Positions 7,689-16,448 of a stretch of 64,000 bases of DNA are shown in pieces. The translations under genes and the position numbers were made by a program. The stretch is taken from assembly GCF_009905725.1 (NCBI RefSeq), contig NZ_JAAAKV010000006.1:186001-250000 (forward strand), written 5' to 3'. The stretch comes from Emticicia sp. CRIBPO. Its GTDB lineage: Bacteria; Bacteroidota; Bacteroidia; Cytophagales; Spirosomataceae. Position 1 is the stretch's first letter, and every line of letters starts with the position of its first letter. The notes beneath the pieces are model-generated. The model ran no database searches. It was not told the origin of the DNA and saw only the letters and a program-made list of their open reading frames with translations.

Positions 7689-9647
7689 CTAAACTGCTTT
7701 ATTTTCCCCGGCTTCTTTATACTTCAAAAATTCAATCACCACCTCTGTCCCCTTATTTTCTTCGCTGAAAATACTGATGTCGGCGTTATTCTGATCCACA
7801 AAGTTCTTGACCAGCACCAGGCCAATCCCTATCCCTTTTTCGTTCATGGTGCCATAACTTGAGATCTCCTTTCCTTCCTTTTTAAAGATCCCGGCCACTT
7901 TTTCCGCAGACATCCCGATGCCGTTATCCTTTACCGACACCCTGACTTTTAAATCTGTTTCATGATAAGTAATGACAATAGATCCGTTTCTCCTCGTAAA
8001 CTTGATGGCATTCACGAGGATGTTCTGGAATATGATTCTGACATGATTAGGGTCTGCCATGACCGCTTCATGCTCAAACGGCACGTGTTCCACTTTGATT
8101 TTCTTCTCTTCTATGATGTTGTCGAATACCCCCAGCACCTCTTTAAACACCGGATATAAATAAATCTGATCCGGCTTTACCGAGATGCCCGACCGCTGGC
8201 TGTTAGCCCACAGCAGCAGGTTTTCCAGCATGAGGTTCGTGGAGGTGACCTGATCAAAAAATCTCCGGAAAAACGGCTGAACCTCTTCCGGCTTCAGATT
8301 TTCGTCTTTGAGCAACTGCAGAGACCCCAGGATAGCGGCCATAGGACTTCTTAAATCGTGACCGATGATCGAAAAGAGCTGGTCCTTTGTTTTATTCAGA
8401 TGAAAAAGCTTCGTGTTCTGTTCTTCAATCAGCTGCTTCTGCACCGCAATGTCGTCCGACTTTTTCTGCAGCATCTGGTTCAGGCTGTTCTTTTTTCTCG
8501 CATTTTTATAGATAATCACCACGAGCACCACCAGGAAAATGGCAATAAGCATCACCACAAAAATCACGATCCGGATGACCCTGTTCTTCTGATGTTCCAG
8601 CTGATTTTTTTTGACCAACACCTCATTTTCGGCTTGTTTCTGAACCAGGGACAGGGCGTTGATCTCTTTTTCTTTCTTTTCATTAAAAAGACTGTCGCTA
8701 TAGGCTTTGTCTATTAAAAGATAATCGTAAGCCTGTTTGTAATCACCCAGGGCCAGGTAAGTCTCATGCAGCACCTTGGCTGACCGCTGAAAATCCCATT
8801 TGGTATTCGTCTTCTTAGCCAGGCTGTGGGCTTTCAGTCCGTATTCTACCGCCTTCTGATACTCTCCCCTCTTATTAAAACACTCAGCCAGCCCTGCGTA
8901 GGCAAAGGTATTTTCCCAGTCGCTCTGATAGGTGGCGTTGTTGATCACAGAAAAATACATCGCGATGGCTTTTGAGGCCTGTCCCAGTTTCAGGTAATAA
9001 TCCCCGAGTCGGTTATTGGCCATGGCCAGCATATTCTGGTCATTGATTTTAAGACTCAGGTCTTTGGAGAATGTCAGGTAGTGAATGGCACTATCCAGCT
9101 GGTTATTTTCAAAATAAGCCAGCCCGATGTTAAAATAATTGGCCGAGAGGCGGTTTCTATTTTTGAGTTGCTGATTCAGCTGAGCTGCTTTTTTAAATTC
9201 TTTCAGGGCAGGATTCAGTTTCTTTTGTGCCAGGTAAATAAGCCCTATAATGTTGTAGGCATTGGCCTTCCCCAGGTCGTAGTTGATCCGGTTACTGATC
9301 CGCAGGGCGTTCAGGCTGTTATTCAGGGACAAATCGTAATTCCCTTTGATATAATGTATCTTGGCAAAATTAGAGAAAGCCATTGCTTTCCCCTGCTCAA
9401 ACTGCAGGAGTTCCGCCATTTTCAAAGCTTCGCCTGAAAAAAACAAGGCACTGTCGGAAGCATTCTGAATGTAGATATTGGCGATACCGTTCAGCAGGCT
9501 GACCCTGGCCGTGTCGGGTTCGGCAGACCCGGATTTCTCCCACCGGTGCCATTTCTGAAGCAGATCTGAAAGTTTTTGTTGTTGCGAAAAAACGGAAAAA
9601 GTAGCTAAAATGCACAATAATGCACTACAGAATAGCTTCCTGAACAT
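7689..9647 (-). CDS. TPR-domain sensor histidine kinase
   Basis: The 652-residue protein begins with a signal peptide (LLCILATFSVFSQ). A chain of tetratricopeptide repeats follows (about 50-330; for example ANAYNIIGLIYLAQKKLNPALKEFKKA). A single transmembrane helix lies near 355-378 (IRIVIFVVMLIAIFLVVLVVIIY), then a short coiled coil. The kinase core has phospho-acceptor H430 in IIGHDLRSPMAA and HATPase motifs QNILVNAIKFT, KDNGIGM and GIGIGLVLVK. The periplasmic TPR array should sense a protein or peptide partner. No response regulator is adjacent, so the partner is unknown. It is convergent with the membrane protein gene at 6176. Confidence 0.95.
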   Translation of the reverse strand: MFRKLFCSALLCILATFSVFSQQQKLSDLLQKWHRWEKSGSAEPDTARVSLLNGIANIYIQNASDSALFFSGEALKMAELLQFEQGKAMAFSNFAKIHYIKGNYDLSLNNSLNALRISNRINYDLGKANAYNIIGLIYLAQKKLNPALKEFKKAAQLNQQLKNRNRLSANYFNIGLAYFENNQLDSAIHYLTFSKDLSLKINDQNMLAMANNRLGDYYLKLGQASKAIAMYFSVINNATYQSDWENTFAYAGLAECFNKRGEYQKAVEYGLKAHSLAKKTNTKWDFQRSAKVLHETYLALGDYKQAYDYLLIDKAYSDSLFNEKKEKEINALSLVQKQAENEVLVKKNQLEHQKNRVIRIVIFVVMLIAIFLVVLVVIIYKNARKKNSLNQMLQKKSDDIAVQKQLIEEQNTKLFHLNKTKDQLFSIIGHDLRSPMAAILGSLQLLKDENLKPEEVQPFFRRFFDQVTSTNLMLENLLLWANSQRSGISVKPDQIYLYPVFKEVLGVFDNIIEEKKIKVEHVPFEHEAVMADPNHVRIIFQNILVNAIKFTRRNGSIVITYHETDLKVRVSVKDNGIGMSAEKVAGIFKKEGKEISSYGTMNEKGIGIGLVLVKNFVDQNNADISIFSEENKGTEVVIEFLKYKEAGENKAV

Positions 9648-9920
9648 ATACTTAAATTAATCGGGATAAGGGCTCTGACTTCACTCAAAGTCTGAGTCTG
9701 AAATATACAAGTTTTTATGTTGTATTTAAGTAGAAAATGAATTTTGTTAGATAAAGAACCGGGCATAATCTGCTCCTGGCTGTCCCTGAGGCACCTATTA
9801 TAGTGTAAAATTGAAGACAACCACAAGGAAAAGTAGTTTAGGTTACTGATTTTCCAGGGGTTGCCTTCAATTAGAAATTGTATGGACTCGATTCGATTAC
9901 TTACTTTTAACTAAAATAAT

Positions 9921-10454
9921 CTATTTTTCTTCCTGCAGTGCAGACGCATTCACAAATCCCTCCGCAATGCCTGAAAGTACTGTATCAGCTTTTTTCTCTT
10001 CTTCCAATGTCTGGTCAAGCAGCTTCTGAGCTTCTTTATGCCCAAGAATACCCGCCAATGCCGCCAGTGTCCCATAGGAAGCAATTTCGTAATGTTCTAC
10101 TTTTTGTGCTCCGGCGATAAGGGCCACATCTCTTACCATGCTTCCTTTTTCGGTGTCTTTGATAAGCTCATCGGCCTCTTCAGCAAGACCAGCCATCGCC
10201 ACACATTTCTTTGCTTTTGCTTTCTCTCCGACAGCCACAAAAACTTCCTCGAGCCTCTTAACCTGGCCTTCGGTTTCTGTCCGGTGGCTTTCAAAGGCCG
10301 TCTTTAATTCTTCCGATGTAGCGGCACCAGCCAGTTTCTTCAGGTTTTTCACAAGGTCTTTCTCTGCCCAGTAAATATCCTGCAACTGTTCGTAAAATAA
10401 AGTTTGAAGGGCACTGTTTTCGTTAACTGGTGTAACCGGTTGGTTGGTTTTCAT
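9921..10454 (-). CDS. YciE/YciF-type ferritin-like protein (DUF892)
   Basis: The 177-residue, mostly helical protein matches the DUF892 pattern: an N-terminal FYEQLQDIYWAEKDLVKNL, then HRTETEGQVKRLEEVF, the KC-x-A-M-x-GL motif near 83-89, and QKVEHYEIASYGTL. Repeated Glu and His residues (ExxH-type) would form a di-iron centre in a four-helix bundle, as known for the ferritin-like superfamily. Members are often induced by stress. It is monocistronic, in a region flanked by about 230-270 bases without other genes. Iron binding or oxidase activity is inferred from the family. Confidence 0.9.
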   Translation of the reverse strand: MKTNQPVTPVNENSALQTLFYEQLQDIYWAEKDLVKNLKKLAGAATSEELKTAFESHRTETEGQVKRLEEVFVAVGEKAKAKKCVAMAGLAEEADELIKDTEKGSMVRDVALIAGAQKVEHYEIASYGTLAALAGILGHKEAQKLLDQTLEEEKKADTVLSGIAEGFVNASALQEEK

Positions 10455-10688
10455 GGATGAATGATTTAATGGTGAATTATACTTACTGACCTAAAAACAT
10501 CATTCCGGTAACTCACCTGCCTGCAAAGCACCTGAAGCTCTCATAAATAACTAATAATCAGAAAATTTGGGGAAGATTGGGAATTAAACAGCGTGTCCTG
10601 ATACTACTGCAGGATAAAGAAGAGGTAAGGGTACTGAAAACGGCTGACAAGTCGGATGTAGCAAAAATGTACGGGCTTCCGGGCAAGA

Positions 10689-10907
10689 TTAATTCGCCGA
10701 ATCCCAGTCTCCTTCTTCCAGGCTGAAGAGTGCATCTACTTTTGTATCCAGCACAAAGGCTATCTTAAAAGCCAGCATTGTGGACGGCACATACCTGCCT
10801 ATCTCAATCGAGTTGATGGTTTGCCTGGACACATTCACCTTGGTAGCCAGTTCTGCCTGCGTCATGTTGTTCCTCGCACGTTCAAGTTTAAGCAGATTTT
10901 TCATCAA
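10689..10907 (-). CDS. XRE-family HTH regulator, short form
   Basis: The 72-residue protein is a stand-alone helix-turn-helix: LERARNNMTQAELATKVNVSRQTINSIEIGRYVPS, followed by the usual LAFKIAFVLDTKVDALF. Its start overlaps the end of the upstream membrane protein gene by 20 bases, so the two are translationally coupled. The pairing of a small membrane protein with a short XRE regulator is a recurrent arrangement in which the membrane partner modulates the regulator or is its target. Confidence 0.92.
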   Translation of the reverse strand: MMKNLLKLERARNNMTQAELATKVNVSRQTINSIEIGRYVPSTMLAFKIAFVLDTKVDALFSLEEGDWDSAN

Positions 10908-11304
10908 TTCTGTCCTGGTATTGAAGATAATAAAACAGCCCTAAGGCTATGGTTAACACAATGGATAAAGCCACATAAGCTGAAACAGACGGAGTGTACT
11001 TCCCTGAGTCAGGCTCTGCAGGACTCAAAAAGAAATAATTAATAAGGTGCGTAATGATCAGACCCGCGGGCACAGCCCAGGTCAGGGCTTTGAATTTATG
11101 ATGATGGGTGCGTTCGTCATCTGTTTTTTCACTGGAAAAAAGGATGAAAGACAAGCCCCAGCACAGCAGCCCGGAAACCAGGTTAATGTCCCACAAATGA
11201 TGCTCCCTGTACTTGACAAAGAAAGAATATATGCCCCATAAAATGAACAATATACCTATGATTTTAAACCTGGAAGAATACCAGAAAGTCCGTTGTTCTT
11301 TCAT
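10888..11304 (-). CDS. Small membrane protein paired with XRE regulator (DUF2178-like)
   Basis: The 138-residue protein has four hydrophobic helices (about 12-27, 38-55, 70-90 and 105-125). A cytoplasmic DERTHHHKFKALTWA segment between helices 2 and 3 resembles the DER-x-x-x-x-x-KA motif of DUF2178 proteins. It is first in a two-gene operon with the XRE regulator, overlapping it by 20 bases. No enzyme signature was seen; a role in sensing or membrane regulation is inferred from the pairing only. Confidence 0.8.
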   Translation of the reverse strand: MKEQRTFWYSSRFKIIGILFILWGIYSFFVKYREHHLWDINLVSGLLCWGLSFILFSSEKTDDERTHHHKFKALTWAVPAGLIITHLINYFFLSPAEPDSGKYTPSVSAYVALSIVLTIALGLFYYLQYQDRIDEKSA

Positions 11305-11362
11305 AAATGTAAGTTTTAATGTATTAAATGTACGCTAAACTTTACATAAATACAAGTAAACT

Positions 11363-12106
11363 TTACTTTTTAAACCTGTACAAGTAAGGGGCTTTGTTGG
11401 CTGCCCCGGTAAATTTTTTCTCCAGGCGTTCCAGTACATTCAGGTCCAGTATCTTTTTCTGGAAATTGTTGGGAGCAAAACGCTTGTCATATACTGCTTC
11501 GTACAACTCCAGCACATCCCGCATCGTAAAAGTGTCGGGCAGGAGATTAAATCCGATCAGTTTCTCGTCCAGGTTCTGGCGAAGTGCTGCCAAAGCATAA
11601 TCCACCATTTCATTATGGTCTATGATCAGTTGTGGAAGCTCTTTGATATTATACCAGGCAATGGATTCATGAAAGTCGGTTTTCTGAGGCACTACTTTAT
11701 TGATATCAACCAGTGCATAGTATCCGATCGAAACAAATCTTTTATAAAGCCAGTCCAGATCCAGCGTCTCCAGGATACCTTTATCCCTGAGCTCTCCTTC
11801 TATCATTTTCAGGCTTTCCAGCATCAGGTGATTTGATCGTTCAAGGCCTCCGAAAACCCTGAATTGCTGTAAAAAAATATCCTTCAGGCCAGTTCTTTCT
11901 TCTAAAATTCTCCGGGCAGCATGATCAATGCTTTCCTCGTGCATGATAAATCCCCCGGGTAAGCACCAATGGGCTTGCTTCAGGCTCAGCTTAGGGACCA
12001 GCACTTTAAGCTCGCCGTTGGCATACCCGAATATGACGCAGTCAACCGAGAGTTGTTGTATAAAATTATTTTTATCAAATATCTTCATCCTTTCCATCAG
12101 ATTCAA
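11363..12106 (-). CDS. Nudix-domain transcriptional regulator (NrtR/AraR-like)
   Basis: The 247-residue protein has an N-terminal Nudix fold and a C-terminal winged helix (about 160-235; TFTMRDVLELYEAVYDKRFAPNNFQKKIL). The Nudix box reads GGFIMHEESIDHAARRILEERTGL: relative to GX5EX7REUXEEXGU, the Glu after R is Ile and the second of the EE pair is Arg, so hydrolase activity is probably lost. In this family the fold senses an ADP-ribose-like or sugar ligand and the winged helix binds DNA. It is divergent from the ThuA gene, and a strong inverted repeat lies between them. MKIF at residue 7 is an alternative start. Confidence 0.9.
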   Translation of the reverse strand: MNLMERMKIFDKNNFIQQLSVDCVIFGYANGELKVLVPKLSLKQAHWCLPGGFIMHEESIDHAARRILEERTGLKDIFLQQFRVFGGLERSNHLMLESLKMIEGELRDKGILETLDLDWLYKRFVSIGYYALVDINKVVPQKTDFHESIAWYNIKELPQLIIDHNEMVDYALAALRQNLDEKLIGFNLLPDTFTMRDVLELYEAVYDKRFAPNNFQKKILDLNVLERLEKKFTGAANKAPYLYRFKK

Positions 12107-12168
12107 CCGTAATTCCGTTGATATCTTTAAAATTACCGTTCATAATCGATTAATAATCAAATATAAAA

Positions 12169-12195
12169 ATTATTATCTTTTTTTTAGATAATAAT
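12169..12195. promoter_or_regulatory. Candidate operator of the Nudix regulator
   Basis: ATTATTATCT (12169-12178) and AGATAATAAT (12186-12195) form a perfect 10-base inverted repeat around seven T. It lies in the divergent gap, just upstream of the -7 box of the ThuA gene, and covers the expected -33 region. A repressor bound here would block that promoter. The link to the neighbouring regulator is inferred from position. Confidence 0.6.
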
Positions 12196-12208
12196 AAAAT
12201 CTATTTTC

Positions 12209-12216
12209 TACATTTG
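12209..12216 (+). promoter_or_regulatory. -7 box of the ThuA gene
   Basis: TACATTTG matches the Bacteroidota consensus TAnnTTTG. Transcription would begin near 12223, which rules out the upstream TTG at 12214 as the start codon and favours the ATG at 12256. Confidence 0.6.
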
Positions 12217-12255
12217 TTAGAGAAATGGTACTTTAAACCAACAAGATATTACAAA

Positions 12256-13119
12256 ATGAAGAAAGTAGTACGGATTGTTTTGTGGTCAATACTGGGAATA
12301 GTGATTGTATTAGCCGGCTTAATGGCCGTTTTCATGTATAAAGTTAAAAACGGCTTCCCGGTTTCTTACGAAACAGAAGTTCCGGCCATCAACTTCCCGG
12401 CAAATCAACCCGCCGTCTTATTATTCTCCAAAACAACGGGCTTCAGGCACAGCGGTTCCATCGACGCTTCAAAACAGGTCATTGCCGGACTCGCGAAAAA
12501 GAACAATTGGTTTGTTTACGAAACAGAAGAAGGCGGGGTATTTAATCCTGACCAGCTGTCTAAATTCAGTACTGTTATTTTCGATAATTCTACGGGCGAG
12601 GTCATCAACGAAGAACAAAAAAGAGCCCTCGAAAAGTATGTGGAAAACGGCGGCAGCCTGGTGGGCATTCACGGCTCAGGCGACAACTCACACCATTGGG
12701 ACTGGTATGTTAAGAACCTGCTCGGAGCCGAATTTTCTCATCACGCCATCACCAAGGATTTACAAAAAACCGATGTTCAGCTGGAAAGTAAAACAGACAG
12801 CCTGATCGCATCCCGGATTCCCCAAAAATGGAGTCATGCCGATGAATGGTACGTGTTTTTTGAAAACCCGAGAAAAAAAGGATTCAATATCGTCCTGACG
12901 ATCAGCGGTGAGACCATCAATTCAAGCGGAAATATTCCTATCTTAGCTTCAGACAAAGATTTCGGCATGGGAAAAGACCACCCGGTGGCCTGGTACAAAA
13001 CCACAGGTAAAGGAAAAACTTTCTATACCTCGATGGGACACGATGAAACCACCTGGAAAGATGAAAACTTTGTAAAACTCATTGAAAATGCCATTAAATG
13101 GACTCAAATAAAAATATAA
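12256..13119 (+). CDS. ThuA-domain protein, membrane anchored
   Basis: The 287-residue protein has an N-terminal signal anchor (MKKVVRIVLWSILGIVIVLAG) and a ThuA/trehalose-utilisation domain. Family motifs are VLLFSKTTGFRHSGSID, VIFDNSTGEVINEEQKRALEKYVENGG, VGIHGSGDNSHHWDWY, and the late GKGKTFYTSMGHDETTW. ThuA domains are class-I glutamine-amidotransferase-like folds often found with sugar-degrading enzymes. It probably acts in the periplasm. It forms a likely operon with the small secreted protein 19 bases downstream and is divergent from the Nudix regulator, which may control it. The ATG at 12256 is preferred over TTG 12214 because the latter lies inside the promoter. Confidence 0.9.
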   Translation: MKKVVRIVLWSILGIVIVLAGLMAVFMYKVKNGFPVSYETEVPAINFPANQPAVLLFSKTTGFRHSGSIDASKQVIAGLAKKNNWFVYETEEGGVFNPDQLSKFSTVIFDNSTGEVINEEQKRALEKYVENGGSLVGIHGSGDNSHHWDWYVKNLLGAEFSHHAITKDLQKTDVQLESKTDSLIASRIPQKWSHADEWYVFFENPRKKGFNIVLTISGETINSSGNIPILASDKDFGMGKDHPVAWYKTTGKGKTFYTSMGHDETTWKDENFVKLIENAIKWTQIKI

Positions 13120-13138
13120 TTTAAACAATCAAAGCAAA

Positions 13139-13504
13139 ATGAAAAAAGTAAGCCTTATTCTGTTCGTATTATTGTGTGGAATCGCTTTCAATGGCTTCTC
13201 ACAGGCAACTCCCGGTTATTTCGAAGGAAAATGGAGTGTATTGATCAAAGAAACCCCTAACGGAGATGCTACTGTCCCAATGAGGTTTGAAACAAAAGAC
13301 GGAAAAGTAAAAGGGTATTTCATAGGCCCGGATTCAAAAGACGAAACAGAAATGGCATCAGTGGAAATCAGTGGTGACCAGCTGACAGCCGCTTTTAACA
13401 TCGCCAGCTATGACGTGACCCTCGTGATCACTAAAAAAGATGACGACAAAGCAGCAGGCAAACTGATGGACATGTTTGAAGTACAGGCCACCAGGGTAAA
13501 ATAA
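13139..13504 (+). CDS. Small secreted protein downstream of ThuA
   Basis: The 121-residue protein has a clear signal peptide (MKKVSLILFVLLCGIAFNGFSQ). The mature domain of about 100 residues begins GYFEGKWSVLIKETPNGDATVPMRF and alternates short strands, resembling a small lipocalin-like or beta-barrel domain that occurs next to sugar-acting proteins in Bacteroidota. It follows the ThuA gene by 19 bases and ends before a strong terminator, so it is the last gene of that operon. No catalytic motif was seen. Confidence 0.85.
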   Translation: MKKVSLILFVLLCGIAFNGFSQATPGYFEGKWSVLIKETPNGDATVPMRFETKDGKVKGYFIGPDSKDETEMASVEISGDQLTAAFNIASYDVTLVITKKDDDKAAGKLMDMFEVQATRVK

Positions 13505-13520
13505 GCATGACGCATACCAC

Positions 13521-13560
13521 AAAAACGGCAGGCTGATTTCTCAGCCTGCCGTTTTTGTTT
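13521..13560. terminator. Bidirectional terminator between ThuA operon and GH30 gene
   Basis: AAAAACGGCAGGCTGA (13521-13536) pairs perfectly with TCAGCCTGCCGTTTTT (13541-13556) around TTTC. Poly-T follows in both directions, serving the convergent genes ending at 13504 and 13578. Confidence 0.93.
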
Positions 13561-13577
13561 TTAAGGCCTCACTTGTC

Positions 13578-15113
13578 TTAATTCAGTACCAGAGTCAGAA
13601 CTGAGGCAGGTGGGATCACAAAACTCTTCCCTTTGATCACCCCTTTCTTCAGGCTTGCTGACGCTGAAGTTACATAAACAGCTGCTTTTTGTCTTTTAAA
13701 TACCTGAGGTATCGTCATTTTCTTTTCTTTATCTGAGGGATTGATCACCACCGTTACCACTTCAGTTTTGCTCCTGAACGCTGAAACCAACACCTCATTA
13801 TCTTCAGATTTTGCTTCTATCCTCTCCATCCCAGGGCTGATAAACCTCGAATAATTGCCCAGTGCCCACATCAGTTTCGAGTCCATCACTTCCCCATCGA
13901 ATTTATTGGCTTCATTCTCCCCCAGTTTCCCGTCTTTCGCCACATAGATCAGTCCATCTTTATAGTCATTGGCACTTACCGACAGCCACCAGTGCCATGC
14001 GGAAGCATTAGCCACCGTCAGGTCTGCGTGGATCACCTTAGCTACATAAAGGGCCGTTTTCATGCCAAGGTCCATTTTACCACCGTTGATTTCACCGGCA
14101 TTATCACCCAGAATACAGTATTCAGATTGCCAGTAGCTCACCTGGTGAGTTTTGAGCTTTTGAGCCAGCTGTTCCCTTTTCCCGTTCAGTTGCGATACAG
14201 GAGAGGTCGTAAAGTAAGAATGCCCGCTGATGGCCGGTTCCAGTGTACTCAGGTTTCCGAGGTAATCCGGGCTTTTGGTATCAAAAAACGCTTCGATCTG
14301 CCGGTCTTGTCCCTGTTCACTCCTATTGGTTTTATCACCATATAAATAATCGATCTGGGCCGTTTCGGCTACCGATATCTTTGTTTTTATGTTTCTCTTT
14401 TTCAGCTCACCATCCAGTTTCCGCACCGCCCAGGCCAGATCTGCATTCTGAATGGGTGTACCTTCCTGCGAGCCGAATCCGGAGGATGATTTCGGGCCCC
14501 AGTCCCACTGAGGTTCATTAAACGGGCTGATGTAATCAAAGCGTAATTTCTCCGACACATCTGCCAGGAAGCGGCTAAAATCATCAATTTTTGTCTTATC
14601 AAAATTCCAGTCACCCAGCTTCCCGCTCGCAATGGCCAGGCCGTTTTTGGTCATGCTCACCGGGGCAGAATTCAGAAAACCGAGGGTGTAATTTACCCCG
14701 TATCTTTTTGCAGCGTCCAGAAACCACCGCTGACCCTGTTGCTTATTCCAGTCGTAGCCGTCTTTGGTGATAAAGCTTTCCGCCCTTCTCCATTCATTGG
14801 TGATCTTGCTCTCTTTCCCCTGCTCGGTACTCCCTGCACCGATATTAAACCTCCACATCGACAAGCCGATACCTTTGGGATTCCCCTCAGCGTCGGTTGC
14901 TTTACTGAACAACCATTCGGCGATCTTCTCCCGCTTATTTTCTGGGTAATATTTACCCACCATCTGCATCGACCAGCAATCGGACGCTCCGAAACTGTGC
15001 ATAACCTGGTATTTTTTATCAGGATCAAGGTGAAGAGTCTGACTGAGAACAGGCAAAGAAAGCAGTGTGAGACCCAGAGACGCACTTAAGGCTTTTAAAG
15101 AAAGATTTGGCAT
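13578..15113 (-). CDS. GH30-family glycoside hydrolase, secreted
   Basis: Starting at the ATG at 15113, the 511-residue protein opens with a signal peptide (SLKALSASLGLTLLSLPVLSQ) and a GH30-type catalytic barrel. Visible motifs are YQVMHSFGASDCWSMQ, MWRFNIGAGSTEQ, NSAPVSMTKNG, the acid/base E200 in SPFNEPQWDWG and the probable nucleophile E331 in SYWQSEYCILG. A C-terminal beta-sandwich follows from about 415. The family cleaves beta-linked glycans (glucosides, xylans, beta-1,6-galactans); the closest-looking text is endo-beta-1,6-galactanase-like, but the substrate is not settled. The open frame extends to 15260, but those residues precede the signal peptide. Confidence 0.92.
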   Translation of the reverse strand: MPNLSLKALSASLGLTLLSLPVLSQTLHLDPDKKYQVMHSFGASDCWSMQMVGKYYPENKREKIAEWLFSKATDAEGNPKGIGLSMWRFNIGAGSTEQGKESKITNEWRRAESFITKDGYDWNKQQGQRWFLDAAKRYGVNYTLGFLNSAPVSMTKNGLAIASGKLGDWNFDKTKIDDFSRFLADVSEKLRFDYISPFNEPQWDWGPKSSSGFGSQEGTPIQNADLAWAVRKLDGELKKRNIKTKISVAETAQIDYLYGDKTNRSEQGQDRQIEAFFDTKSPDYLGNLSTLEPAISGHSYFTTSPVSQLNGKREQLAQKLKTHQVSYWQSEYCILGDNAGEINGGKMDLGMKTALYVAKVIHADLTVANASAWHWWLSVSANDYKDGLIYVAKDGKLGENEANKFDGEVMDSKLMWALGNYSRFISPGMERIEAKSEDNEVLVSAFRSKTEVVTVVINPSDKEKKMTIPQVFKRQKAAVYVTSASASLKKGVIKGKSFVIPPASVLTLVLN

Positions 15114-15466
15114 AGTTATATCAACAGGTAAATGAAAGCTTAAAGATAAGGATTTCAGTTGAAGGGATAAGAAGTATGGCAACTTCATTAGCCAGGAATT
15201 TGTGCAAATGATTGCAATTTGAGTTCCGGGACCTATTTTGAAATATTCAAGCGATTGCATAAAATTAAATCCCCTGAAATGTCATTTTCACATTTAAAAA
15301 TAAATTATTTATCTGCCTTTCTTTCCTTCTATCTTTGCTTCAACAATTTGATATTCAATTATTTAAAACAGGCAGCACAAGAAAAAACATACTTTCAGAA
15401 AACACCGGGAATCCATACCTGTTGAACCCAAAAAAACACAATAGAAATTCTTATATAAAAGCGGAA
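15114..15466. other. Divergent promoter region, GH30 and receiver gene
   Basis: No gene is seen in this A+T-rich gap. TATCTTTG at 15330-15337 matches the -7 consensus TAnnTTTG and would start a transcript near 15344 for the receiver protein, leaving a leader of about 120 bases. The upstream in-frame TTG codon at 15335 lies in that box and is not the start. Confidence 0.55.
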
Positions 15467-15886
15467 ATGAAAACATTAAAATACTTAATGATAGATGACG
15501 ACCTGGATGAACATGAAATTTTCCAGATGGCCCTGGTCTACATAGGTGAGCCTTTTCAGCATACCAGTAGCTTTAATGGCCTGGAGGCTCTCAATTCATT
15601 AAAATCTGACAACAAATATGTTCCTGACTTTATTTTTCTTGATTTGAATATCCCAATTGTCAACGGGAGGGAATGTCTTGAAAAAATCAAAAGGATTGAG
15701 TCTCTTCTGACGTCTAAAGTTATTATTTATTCGAACTCGACAGATGAAACAAACATCCGGGAAATGCAGTCGCTTGGGGCCACTCACTACATGAAAAAAC
15801 CTGGCGGATTAGAAGAACTCGTCGTTAATTTATCCTTTTTACTTCAAAACAAGGATTTACCTTTTTTGTTAAACAAAAATCAGTGA
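15467..15886 (+). CDS. Single-domain response regulator
   Basis: From the ATG at 15467 the 139-residue protein is a lone receiver domain: acidic cluster MIDDDLDEHEIF at the start, phospho-acceptor Asp in FIFLDLNIPIVNG, Ser/Thr in IIYSNSTDETN and Lys in HYMKKPGG. There is no output domain. Such proteins in Bacteroidota (Rcp1-like) relay phosphate to other histidine kinases or phosphotransfer proteins. No kinase is adjacent; the closest are the TPR kinase at 7689 and the propeller kinase at 2023, so pairing is unknown. Confidence 0.93.
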   Translation: MKTLKYLMIDDDLDEHEIFQMALVYIGEPFQHTSSFNGLEALNSLKSDNKYVPDFIFLDLNIPIVNGRECLEKIKRIESLLTSKVIIYSNSTDETNIREMQSLGATHYMKKPGGLEELVVNLSFLLQNKDLPFLLNKNQ

Positions 15887-16002
15887 CAAAAGCGGGTTCA
15901 CATGCCATTCATATCATTTAAGCCTTTCTCCTGCTTCTTCCATACCTTCTTTCTTTCAAGTATTGTTAGCCGAAAATCAGTTTTCGCCCTGAACAGCCGG
16001 GA

Positions 16003-16374
16003 TCATTCCTGATCTGTGATTTTCTTTTTGTGTTTCATGCCCCAATCGGCCAGGGTCGAAATGATATCTTTCAGTGTCTTGCTGTATTCTGTCGGGATGT
16101 ATTCCACTACTACGGGTTTCTGGTCGGCGTCCACATTTCTTTTGACCAGGCCATTGATCTCCAGGTCTTTCAATTCGCCGGAAAGTACCCTTGCCGAAAT
16201 GCCTTTCAGGGTACGCTGCAAGTCGTTAAAACGCGTGTGTCCGCTCAGCAGGGCAATCATTACCCGCAGCGTCCATTTCCCGCCCAATACATACAAGGCA
16301 TCTTCTGTTGCCGACAAATTTTTACTGCATTGTAACTCAGTAAAGGCCACTTTTTTATCCAGTATTTCTTCCAT
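16003..16374 (-). CDS. HxlR-family winged-helix regulator
   Basis: The 123-residue protein has the HxlR pattern: C19 in FTELQCSKNLSATEDALYVLGGKWTLRVMIALLSG, then TRFNDLQRTLKGISARVLSGELKDLEINGLVKR, and a C-terminal YSKTLKDIISTLADWGMKH. The conserved Cys is often the redox or electrophile sensor. It is divergent from doxX-azoR and the gap contains two tandem operator-like sites, so it probably represses that operon and itself in response to quinones, aldehydes or disulphide stress. Confidence 0.94.
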   Translation of the reverse strand: MEEILDKKVAFTELQCSKNLSATEDALYVLGGKWTLRVMIALLSGHTRFNDLQRTLKGISARVLSGELKDLEINGLVKRNVDADQKPVVVEYIPTEYSKTLKDIISTLADWGMKHKKKITDQE

Positions 16375-16400
16375 TTTTTACGAGGCACTAACCCAAATAT

Positions 16401-16438
16401 TACTACTAACCTTTAGTTTACTACTAACTTTTTATTAG
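16401..16438. promoter_or_regulatory. Candidate HxlR operator, tandem sites
   Basis: TACTACTAAC occurs at 16401-16410 and 16419-16428, an 18-base period. Each copy is followed by TTTAG or ATTAG, giving two CTAA...TTAG half-palindromes (16406-16416 and 16424-16438). The sites lie in the divergent gap immediately upstream of the -7 box for doxX. Confidence 0.65.
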
Positions 16439-16448
16439 CAAATATACA

